Shown: positions 7,183 through 14,074 of the stretch, piece by piece
Position numbering within the stretch: position 1 is the stretch's first letter
Layout of the letters: the number at the start of each line of letters is the position of its first letter
Assembly (NCBI GenBank): GCA_023453655.1
Contig: JAEXTE010000312.1
Coordinates: forward strand, 1 to 23,023
Length of the DNA: 23,023 nt
Source of the DNA: Pseudomonadota bacterium
GTDB taxonomy: Bacteria > Pseudomonadota > Gammaproteobacteria > Xanthomonadales > Xanthomonadaceae
Direction of reading: 5' to 3'
The notes under the pieces: generated by a model
The model's database searches: none
Seen by the model: only the letters and a program-made list of their open reading frames with translations
Told to the model about the DNA's origin: nothing
Made by a program: the position numbers and the translations under genes

Positions 7183-10143
7183 ATGCCAATGCACGACCGC
7201 CACTGCCGCCGCGCCTGCCGGCCCGCGGAACACCTCGCCGCCCATACCCTCCGCCGCAGCGCCATCGCGCTCGCCGTTGCCGCCTGCTTCGCCGCGCCAT
7301 TGCACGCGCAGCAGGCCGAAACCCAGGGCGCCGCACCGGACGAGGCGACGACCCTAGACGCCGTGGTGGTGTCCGGCATCCGCGGCTCGGTGTATCGCGC
7401 CCAGGACATCAAGCGCGACGCCGACACCTTCGTCGACTCGGTGACCGCGCTGGACATCGGTGCGTTGCCCGACCGCAGCGTCACCGAGACGCTGTCGCGC
7501 ATCCCGGGCGTCACCATCGACCGCTTCCTGTCCGTGGGCGACCCCGAACACTTTTCCGCCGAGGGCGGCGGCGTGCAGGTGCGCGGACTGACCCAGGTGC
7601 GCTCGGAGCTCAATGGTCGCGACAGTTTCTCCGCCTCCGGCGGACGTGCGCTGAGCTTCCAGGACGTGCCGTCCGAGCTGATGGCCGGCGTGGACGTGTA
7701 CAAGAACCAGACCGCGGAGATGATCGAGGGCGGGCTGGGTGGCACCGTCGACCTGCGCACGTTCATGCCGTTCGACTTCGAAGCGAGCCGTCTCGGCGTG
7801 TCCTTCAGCGCCAACCGCGGCGACTTCGCGGATGAGGTCAAGCCGTCCGGCTCGATCCTCTACAGCAACCGCTGGGAAACCGGGGCAGGCGACTTCGGCA
7901 TCCTGGTCGACGTCGCGCATTCGGAACTGGCCACGCGCACCGACGGCATGTTCGTGCGCCCGTTCTTCAACACCGCCAACAGCGACCTCGACGGCGACGG
8001 TACCAATGAGCGCCTGTGGCTGCCGCGTGGCGCCGACTGGCGCACGCTGGAATACGAGCGCGAGCGCCAGGGCGCCTACGTCGCCCTGCAGTGGCGGCCG
8101 AACGAGGACGTGGAAGTGTTCGCGACCGCCTTCCAGAGCAAGTACGACGAGCTCTGGTACGAGGACGCGATCTTCGTGTCCAACGATCCGCTGCAGGTGC
8201 GGCTCGACGCCAGCCGGCCGTACACGCTCGACGGCGACGTGTTCGTGTCCGGGCGATTAGGCTCCGACGGCGACATTCCGATGGGCACGGATATCCGGGC
8301 CTCCCATCGCGAGTCGAGGACGTCCGACTATTCCGTCGGCCTGAAATGGGCCTTCAGCGAGCGCACCGAGTTCTCCACCGACCTGCAGTTCATCCAGGCC
8401 GATACCCGCGCGCTGGACTCCACCGTCTCGCTGGGGCTCAACGTGCCCTATATCGACGTGGACCTGGCCTCGGGCCTCCCCATGATCGGCGTGGACGAGC
8501 AGTTCACGGCCAACCCCGGCAACTACTACTGGGGTTTCACCATGGACCACCGCGACGACAACGAAGCCGAGGAGGTGGCCTGGCGGGCCGATCTCAAGCA
8601 CAGCTTCGATGCGGGCGTCCTGCAGTCGATCAAGTTCGGCGTGCGCCTGACCGACCGCGACGCGACCAGCATCGATACCGGTTACGACTGGCAGCCGGTG
8701 TTCCAGACCTGGATGCAGTGGTGGGCCCTGCCCGGCGACCAGCCCCTGCCGGGCCTGGACATCGGCGACACGGTCAACTCGAGTTGGGTGAACCTGTCGA
8801 CCTTCGAGAACTTCTACCGCGGCGACGCCCGCACGCCCGGCGCGTTCTACGCACCGGTGCTGGCCACCGCGCTGGGCTTTCCGCAGAGTTATCTCGACAT
8901 CCATGGCGCGGCGACGCCGTACTACCTGCCGGGCGCGCCCTACGGACAGATCACCCCGCGCAGCCTCGACGATCCACAGTGGCGCAACGTGCAGGGCGAG
9001 AAGACCAGGGCCGCCTACGCCATGCTCAGCTTCGGCAACGACGAGGCGCTGTTCGACGGCAACATCGGCGTGCGCGTGGTCCGGACCGAGAACGAGGCGG
9101 ATGGCTTCCTGGTCTATCCCAGCCAGGCGGCCGCGCCTTACCTCGGCGCCGGCGAGTCGGTGCCGATCTCGGCCCGCAACTCGTACACCGACGTGCTGCC
9201 CAGCCTCAACCTGCGCTGGGAGTTCGCGCCCAACCTGATCGGGCGCTTCGCGGCGTCCAAGGCGGTCGCGCGCCCGGCCTTCAGCGACATGCAGGCGTTC
9301 CAGCAGCTTGCTGCCGGGGTCCGTTCGGGCGTGGAACCGCAGCCCGGAGAGATCCTCACGCCCGACCAGCTCGACCTGACCGGCAGCTCGAACGACAACC
9401 CCTACCTGGAGCCGATGAAGGCCAACCAGTTCGACCTGTCGCTGGAGTGGTACTTCGCTCCGGACCGCGGCGGCATGGCGTGGGTGAACTTGTTCCACAA
9501 GGACGTCAAGGACTACTTCCGCCAGCAGACCGAGCTGCTGGCGTATCCCGGTGCGGATGGCAACGAGTACGACTACCTGATCTCGCGCATGGTCAATATC
9601 GGCACGGCGAGGATCCAGGGCGCCGAGCTGGGCTGGAACCAGTTCTTCGACTTCCTGCCCGCGCCCTTCGACGGCCTGGGCATGTCGGCCAACTACACCT
9701 ACATCGACAGCTCCACGCGCATCCCGGCCGGGTCCAATGCCGTACCGCTCGATACCGACGGCACCCCGTTCGACGACCTGCCGGCCGATGGCCTGTCCAA
9801 GAACGCGTACAACGCGGCCGTGTTCTACGAGAAGGGACCCTGGCAGGTGCGCCTGGCCTACAACTGGCGCAGCGAATACCTGCTGTCGGTCGGTCCGAAC
9901 GGCTACAACGGCGGCGATGGCGGCATCGCCTGGAAGCTGCCGGTCTACAGCGACAGTTTCGGCCAGCTCGACGGCTCGATCTTCTACCGCTTCTCCGACC
10001 ACGTGCAGCTCGGCCTGGAAATGAACAACCTCAACAACGCCGAGCAGCGCACGATCATGGACCAGAACGGCGCGGGCCGCCGCATCACCTCCTGGTACGT
10101 CAACGACCGCCGCTACGCGGCGACCCTGCGCCTGACCTTCTGA
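7183..10143 (+). CDS. TonB-dependent outer-membrane receptor 1 (Xanthomonas/Caulobacter carbohydrate type)
   Basis: A 986-residue outer-membrane active transporter, energised by TonB-ExbBD, probably importing xyloglucan oligosaccharides. Residues 1-42 form a Sec signal ending ...FAAPLHA before QQ. A TonB-box-like DAVVV sits at 59-63. The plug domain follows with IGALPDRSVTETLSRIPGV, VQVRGL, SELNGRD and ELMAGVDVYKNQTAEMIEGGLGGTVDLRT. The rest is a beta-barrel with alternating patterns, blocks such as YTDVLPSLNLRWEF and AYNWRSEYLLSVG, and a terminal aromatic residue (YAATLRLTF) as used for BAM insertion. The substrate is inferred from the downstream esterase, GH35, GH31 and GH95 genes; the receptor sequence itself does not give it. 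It is paralogous to receptor 2, with highest similarity in the plug. It has its own promoter-like block at 7031-7067. Confidence 0.93.
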   Translation: MPMHDRHCRRACRPAEHLAAHTLRRSAIALAVAACFAAPLHAQQAETQGAAPDEATTLDAVVVSGIRGSVYRAQDIKRDADTFVDSVTALDIGALPDRSVTETLSRIPGVTIDRFLSVGDPEHFSAEGGGVQVRGLTQVRSELNGRDSFSASGGRALSFQDVPSELMAGVDVYKNQTAEMIEGGLGGTVDLRTFMPFDFEASRLGVSFSANRGDFADEVKPSGSILYSNRWETGAGDFGILVDVAHSELATRTDGMFVRPFFNTANSDLDGDGTNERLWLPRGADWRTLEYERERQGAYVALQWRPNEDVEVFATAFQSKYDELWYEDAIFVSNDPLQVRLDASRPYTLDGDVFVSGRLGSDGDIPMGTDIRASHRESRTSDYSVGLKWAFSERTEFSTDLQFIQADTRALDSTVSLGLNVPYIDVDLASGLPMIGVDEQFTANPGNYYWGFTMDHRDDNEAEEVAWRADLKHSFDAGVLQSIKFGVRLTDRDATSIDTGYDWQPVFQTWMQWWALPGDQPLPGLDIGDTVNSSWVNLSTFENFYRGDARTPGAFYAPVLATALGFPQSYLDIHGAATPYYLPGAPYGQITPRSLDDPQWRNVQGEKTRAAYAMLSFGNDEALFDGNIGVRVVRTENEADGFLVYPSQAAAPYLGAGESVPISARNSYTDVLPSLNLRWEFAPNLIGRFAASKAVARPAFSDMQAFQQLAAGVRSGVEPQPGEILTPDQLDLTGSSNDNPYLEPMKANQFDLSLEWYFAPDRGGMAWVNLFHKDVKDYFRQQTELLAYPGADGNEYDYLISRMVNIGTARIQGAELGWNQFFDFLPAPFDGLGMSANYTYIDSSTRIPAGSNAVPLDTDGTPFDDLPADGLSKNAYNAAVFYEKGPWQVRLAYNWRSEYLLSVGPNGYNGGDGGIAWKLPVYSDSFGQLDGSIFYRFSDHVQLGLEMNNLNNAEQRTIMDQNGAGRRITSWYVNDRRYAATLRLTF

Positions 10144-10193
10144 GGCCGGACTCCGGGACGGCGCGCTCTCCCGAGGACGTCCCGCCGATTCCG

Positions 10194-10215
10194 CGACGGC
10201 CGACGGTGGCCGTCG
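10194..10215 (+). terminator. Candidate weak terminator hairpin after receptor 1
   Basis: Perfect 8-bp stem CGACGGCC / GGCCGTCG with a 6-base loop, about 50 bp after the receptor 1 stop. It is followed by AAACCGTTGC rather than a T-run, so efficient intrinsic termination is doubtful. Confidence 0.35.
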
Positions 10216-10265
10216 AAACCGTTGCAATCGCATCTGCCGGGCGGTCGCCATCGCCCGACGCCGCA

Positions 10266-10295
10266 TTGACGGTCCAGAAAAGTTAACGCTAACAT
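10266..10295 (+). promoter_or_regulatory. Predicted sigma-70 promoter of TonB receptor 2
   Basis: TTGACG (10266-10271) and TAACAT (10290-10295) are 18 bp apart and match the -35 and -10 consensus at 5/6 and 4/6 positions. The predicted leader is about 200 nt long. A LacI-family operator overlaps the spacer and the -10. Confidence 0.55.
10281..10294. promoter_or_regulatory. LacI-family operator (xyl-box-like) over the receptor 2 promoter
   Basis: AGTTAACGCTAACA contains the palindrome GTTA-nCGn-TAAC with the central CG typical of LacI/GalR-family operators. Compared with the xyl-box TGGTAGCGCTAACA described for Xanthomonas (from memory), 11 of 14 positions agree. Its position across the predicted -10 fits repression relieved by an inducer sugar. 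No LacI-family gene lies in this window, so the regulator is encoded elsewhere. Confidence 0.65.
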
Positions 10296-10484
10296 CCCGG
10301 CCGCGACACCGGATCGCGGAAGCAGAACAGGGGCGGGGACAGCCCGTAATCATTGCCGCAGCGGCACCGGTACGGTGCACGCGTTGCCGGCGGGGGAAGT
10401 TGCATCGCGGTGGTGGCCGGCCGAAGGCCGGACGCGCCGCCGCGGCACCGTTCAGAAAACTCAAGTCATCGACGCAAATTCCTC

Positions 10485-10491
10485 GGGAGGG
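10485..10491 (+). promoter_or_regulatory. Ribosome-binding site deciding the receptor 2 start
   Basis: GGGAGGG six bases before the ATG at 10498. The in-frame upstream start at 10375 has no Shine-Dalgarno and would spoil the signal peptide. Confidence 0.8.
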
Positions 10492-10497
10492 AAGTCC

Positions 10498-13400
10498 ATG
10501 CGTACGTCCAAGCACCGCCATCCGGCATTCGGGATGGCCGGCCCTGCAGTCCTGCGCCAGTTCCGCCGCAGCGCCCTCGCCGTCGGCGTGGCCACGTTGT
10601 TGTCCGCCCCCCTTTACGCGCAGGAGGCCCCGTCCACCGGCTCCGAGGCGGTCGACCTCGACACCGTCGTGGTGAAGGGCGTCCGCGGCGCGGTGATGCG
10701 CGCCCAGGACATCAAGCAGGAAGCTACCCAGATCGTGGACTCGGTGACCGCCGAGGACATCGGCGCACTGCCCGACCGCAGCGTCACCGAGACCCTCAAG
10801 CGCGTCAGCGGCCTGACCGTCACCGGCTTCGCGGCGCGCGACGATACCGACCACTTCTCGGCCGAAGGCAGCGGCGTGATGATCCGCGGCCTGACCTTCG
10901 TCCGCGGCGAGCTCAACGGCCGCGACGTGTTCACCGCCAACGGTGGCCGCGGCATCAGCTTCGAGGAGGTCTCGGCCGAACTGATGGCCGGAGTGGACGT
11001 CTACAAGAATCCCTCGGCCGAAATCATCGAAGGCGGCCTGGGTGGCACCATCAACCTGCGCACCCGCATGCCGTTCGACGAGCCGGGCCGCAAGATCGCC
11101 GGCAGCGTCGACGCCAACTATGGCGACAAGGCCAAGGACACGCGGCCCTCGGCCTCGTTCCTGTTCAGCGACCGCTGGCAGACCGGCGTGGGCGAGATGG
11201 GCTTCCTGGCCAACGTCTCGTACTCCGAGCTGGCCACGCAGTCCGACGGCATCCAGATCCAGCCGTACTCGCGCCGCGGCCGCACGCCGGCCGAGCAGCC
11301 CGAGGGCCTGCCCAACGGCGAGGGCTGGGTGTATGACTGGGAGCAGGAGGCGTGGGTGTCCTCCGACAGCCAGCGCGACCTGCTGCTGGAAGGCAGCGGC
11401 CGCGACCACGTCTTCGTGCCGGGCGGCGTGAACTGGCGCCGCACCGATTTCGACCGCAAGCGCCAGGGCGGCGCATTCGCGTTCCAGTGGCGTCCCAACG
11501 ACGACACCGAGATCTATACCCAGTTCATCACGTCCAAGTACGACATGACCTGGCGCGAGCACTTCATGGAGTACGCTGGCGCCGGCGAGGCCAACAACAC
11601 CGACAACTGGACCGGCGACCCCAACTACTACGGCAACGCCTACGACGGCGGCGACGGCCTGGCCGATCGCACCAACCGCCTGATCCCGATGCCGGGCACG
11701 CAGTTCGAGTACGACGAGAACGGGCGGTTCCTGCGCGGCAGCATCCGTTTGGGCGGCTGGCGCGGGCAGCCGGGCGACGATTCGAACGGCATGTACCAGG
11801 GCCCGGGCATCCAGTTCGCGGTCGGCAACCGCTACAACGTGCAGTCCTCGCAGACCACCGACTGGTCGGCCGGGTTCAAGCACTTCATCAGCGACAACTT
11901 CCTGGTGCGCGGCGACTTCCAGTACGTGAAGGCCACCAGCGACCAGGTCGACTTCTCGGTGCACACCTCGACCCTGCTCGAGGGCATCACCCTGGACCTC
12001 ACCGGCAAGTACCCGTCGGTGACGCTGGACAATCCCGAGCGCGCGCTGCAGCAGGAGACGTACTTCTGGCGCTCGGCGATGGACCACCTGGCCGACAACG
12101 AGGGCCACGAGCGGGCGGGTCGGCTGGATTTCGAATACAACTTCGACAACCACAGCTGGCTGCGGACGGCACGCTTCGGTGCGCGCGTGGCCGACCGGGA
12201 GTACACCAGCTTCTATACGACCTACAACTGGCAGCCCATCAGCGACGACTGGAACCGGATCACCAACCCCGATCCGACCCGTCCGCCGGTGGCCTGGCTC
12301 GACCAGTTCTATTCGAACGAGTCGGCGCTGTACACGATGGACAACTTCTTTGGCGGCAGGGCCAACGTTCCGACCCAGTTCTGGGCTGCGAGCGACGGCT
12401 TCGTCGATATCGCCCGCGTGCGCGACACCCTCGCCACGATCCCCGGCGCGCAGTGGTCTCCCATCAGCTACAGCCCGGATGCGATCAACCAGCAGCGTGA
12501 GACGACCCAGGCCGGCTACGGCATCCTGTATTTCGGCAACGACGAACTGCGCAATCCGGTCGACGGCAACGTCGGCGTGCGCGTGGTCAAGACCAGCGTC
12601 AAGGCCATCGGCGGCGGCCTGATGCCGGACATGACCGGCGCCTACGTCGAGGACGTGGCCCAGGAGGTGCGCGACGCGTTCTATGGCCAGGCCTTCACCA
12701 GCCAGGTCAACACTTCCTATACCGACGTGTTGCCCAGCCTGAACCTGCGCGTGCGCTTCGACCACGGCCTGCAGTGGCGCTTCGCCGCGTCGAAGGCCAT
12801 CGCGCGCCCCGAGTTCCGTCTGATGCAGAACTGGATCACGCTGGGCGCCAATGCCGCGGGCTGCGCCCAGGCGCGCGAGGACGGGCTGCGCGAAGAACTG
12901 TGCAGCTTCGACGACCTGGCCTACAGCGGCAGCGGTGGCAACCCCGAGCTGAAGCCGATGCGCGCCAACCAGTTCGACACCGCGCTGGAGTGGTACTTCG
13001 GCCCGGCGGACAGCGTCTACATCACGATGTTCAAGAAGGACGTGAAGGATTACTTCGCGACCTCGCTTGGCACGGAGATCATCGACGGCCGCTCCTACCA
13101 GATGAACCGTACCCGCAACCTGGACGAAGGCAAGATCAAGGGCTTCGAGCTCGGCTACTCCCAGTTCTTCGACTTCCTGCCGGGTCTGGGCGTGCAGGCG
13201 AACTACACCTTCGTGGACAGTTCGGGCGGCACCAATGTCGACGTGAGCATTCCCACCGCGTCGCCCATTGTCCCGGAAGTTGCCGTGGAACTGCCGCTGG
13301 AAGGCCTGTCGCGCCGCAGCTACAACCTGATCGGCATCTTCGAGCGCGGTCCGGTCTCGTTCCGTCTGGCCTACAACTGGCGCTCGCGCTACCTGTTGAC

Positions 13401-13659
13401 CAGCAGCGACGTGATGCCGGCGATGCGCCAGCCGGTGTGGAACGACGACTATGGCCAGCTCGACGGCTCGTTCTTCTACAACCTGACCGACAACATCCAG
13501 CTGGGCCTGCAGGTGAACAACATCACCAACAGCACCACCAAGCTGCTGATGGGCCCGCGCGGCTACCGTCGCGATGGATTCGTCGACGAGACGCTGTACA
13601 ACCGCGCCTGGTTCGAGAACGACCGTCGCTACTCGGCGGTGCTGCGCGCGAGCTGGTAA
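10498..13659 (+). CDS. TonB-dependent outer-membrane receptor 2 (Xanthomonas/Caulobacter carbohydrate type)
   Basis: A 1053-residue TonB-dependent transporter, paralogous to the preceding gene. The signal peptide covers residues 1-41 (RRSALAVGVATLLSAPLYA before QE), and a TonB-box-like DTVVV is at 55-59. The plug shares long blocks with receptor 1 (RAQDIK, IGALPDRSVTETL, HFSAEG, ELNGRD, AELMAGVDVYKNPSAEIIEGGLGGTINLRT). The barrel ends in an aromatic residue (YSAVLRASW). It is about 67 residues longer than receptor 1, mainly through barrel loops; one stretch, near residues 360-460, is rich in Gly, Asn and Asp. A xyloglucan-derived oligosaccharide is the likely cargo by context. It has its own promoter with a LacI-type operator and is followed by a strong intrinsic terminator, so it appears to be transcribed alone. 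Confidence 0.93.
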   Translation: MRTSKHRHPAFGMAGPAVLRQFRRSALAVGVATLLSAPLYAQEAPSTGSEAVDLDTVVVKGVRGAVMRAQDIKQEATQIVDSVTAEDIGALPDRSVTETLKRVSGLTVTGFAARDDTDHFSAEGSGVMIRGLTFVRGELNGRDVFTANGGRGISFEEVSAELMAGVDVYKNPSAEIIEGGLGGTINLRTRMPFDEPGRKIAGSVDANYGDKAKDTRPSASFLFSDRWQTGVGEMGFLANVSYSELATQSDGIQIQPYSRRGRTPAEQPEGLPNGEGWVYDWEQEAWVSSDSQRDLLLEGSGRDHVFVPGGVNWRRTDFDRKRQGGAFAFQWRPNDDTEIYTQFITSKYDMTWREHFMEYAGAGEANNTDNWTGDPNYYGNAYDGGDGLADRTNRLIPMPGTQFEYDENGRFLRGSIRLGGWRGQPGDDSNGMYQGPGIQFAVGNRYNVQSSQTTDWSAGFKHFISDNFLVRGDFQYVKATSDQVDFSVHTSTLLEGITLDLTGKYPSVTLDNPERALQQETYFWRSAMDHLADNEGHERAGRLDFEYNFDNHSWLRTARFGARVADREYTSFYTTYNWQPISDDWNRITNPDPTRPPVAWLDQFYSNESALYTMDNFFGGRANVPTQFWAASDGFVDIARVRDTLATIPGAQWSPISYSPDAINQQRETTQAGYGILYFGNDELRNPVDGNVGVRVVKTSVKAIGGGLMPDMTGAYVEDVAQEVRDAFYGQAFTSQVNTSYTDVLPSLNLRVRFDHGLQWRFAASKAIARPEFRLMQNWITLGANAAGCAQAREDGLREELCSFDDLAYSGSGGNPELKPMRANQFDTALEWYFGPADSVYITMFKKDVKDYFATSLGTEIIDGRSYQMNRTRNLDEGKIKGFELGYSQFFDFLPGLGVQANYTFVDSSGGTNVDVSIPTASPIVPEVAVELPLEGLSRRSYNLIGIFERGPVSFRLAYNWRSRYLLTSSDVMPAMRQPVWNDDYGQLDGSFFYNLTDNIQLGLQVNNITNSTTKLLMGPRGYRRDGFVDETLYNRAWFENDRRYSAVLRASW

Positions 13660-13685
13660 GCGTCGCCCCCGTCGAAAGACCGATC

Positions 13686-13722
13686 GACGCCCGGTGGCCT
13701 CCACCGGGCGTCTTTCTTTTTT
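13686..13722 (+). terminator. Strong Rho-independent terminator after receptor 2
   Basis: Perfect 12-bp stem GACGCCCGGTGG (13686-13697) / CCACCGGGCGTC (13701-13712) with a 3-base loop, followed directly by a T-rich tract (13713-13722, one C). It starts 26 bp past the receptor 2 stop. Confidence 0.95.
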
Positions 13723-13826
13723 CTGCGAAATCGCTGCCACTGGCGCGTTTCGCCGCTTGGCGCGGCCGTGCATGCAGGCATCACTGCAGCGCAGCATTCC
13801 CTGATGCTATACACGCGGACGATTTC

Positions 13827-13862
13827 TTCATTGGTCCGGAATTGGTCCGCGTCCTATGCTCG
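13827..13862 (+). promoter_or_regulatory. Promoter-like block of the esterase-GH35-GH31 operon, shared with receptor 1
   Basis: TTCATTGGT (13827-13835) and TCCTATGCTCG (13852-13862) repeat the block at 7031-7067. Read as a promoter: -35 TTGGTC (13831-13836), 18 bp, -10 TATGCT (13855-13860). The spacer also gives a direct repeat ATTGGTCC at 13830-13837 and 13841-13848, exactly 11 bp apart, so both copies face the same side of the helix, as expected for a regulator site. Confidence 0.62.
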
Positions 13863-14074
13863 GAAGGCGCGATGCGCAGGGGGCGGCGCCCAGACGGGCG
13901 GCGTCTATCCCTGGGCGGGACCGCGCCGAATCCGGGGATGTCCCTTGGGACAGGCCTGACGGCATCATTCCCCGGGGCGAAGCGTGCCGGCCCGGGCTCT
14001 GCGGACGATCGGCGCGCGGGTCATGCGAGGGACCAAGAGTGGCTGGAGCATCCAGGTCGGGACAGCGCGCGGCG

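Larger units (their letters stand above)
10144..10497. other. Intergenic region between the two receptors (354 bp)
   Basis: No gene is supported. The left part holds two hairpins without T-tracts (CGGGACG 10154-10160 with CGTCCCG 10178-10184, and the 8-bp stem at 10194-10215), which may end the receptor 1 transcript inefficiently. The centre holds the receptor 2 promoter and LacI-type operator (10266-10295). The right 200 bp is a long leader with two more perfect 6-bp hairpins: GCACCG/CGGTGC at 10364-10378 and CCGGCC/GGCCGG at 10417-10431. Confidence 0.7.
13660..14074. other. Intergenic region between receptor 2 and the esterase (415 bp)
   Basis: It holds a strong intrinsic terminator (13686-13722), the shared promoter block (13827-13862) and a leader of about 210 nt. 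The leader contains short inverted repeats such as AGACG/CGTCT within 13880-13915. No protein is supported: the frame is open from 13856 into the esterase, but that ATG lies inside the predicted -10 hexamer. Confidence 0.65.

Noticed and set aside
8257..13797. A minus-strand open frame of 1846 codons antisense to both receptors
   Set aside because: It is dominated by Val, Ala, Gly, Arg, His and Gln, as expected for the complement of GC-rich coding DNA. It has no recognisable domain and runs across two genes and an intergenic region. It reflects the codon bias of the receptors.
13856..14074. Upstream ATG extending the esterase by 73 residues
   Set aside because: This ATG is inside the predicted -10 hexamer, the added residues are compositionally odd, and they would hide the signal peptide.
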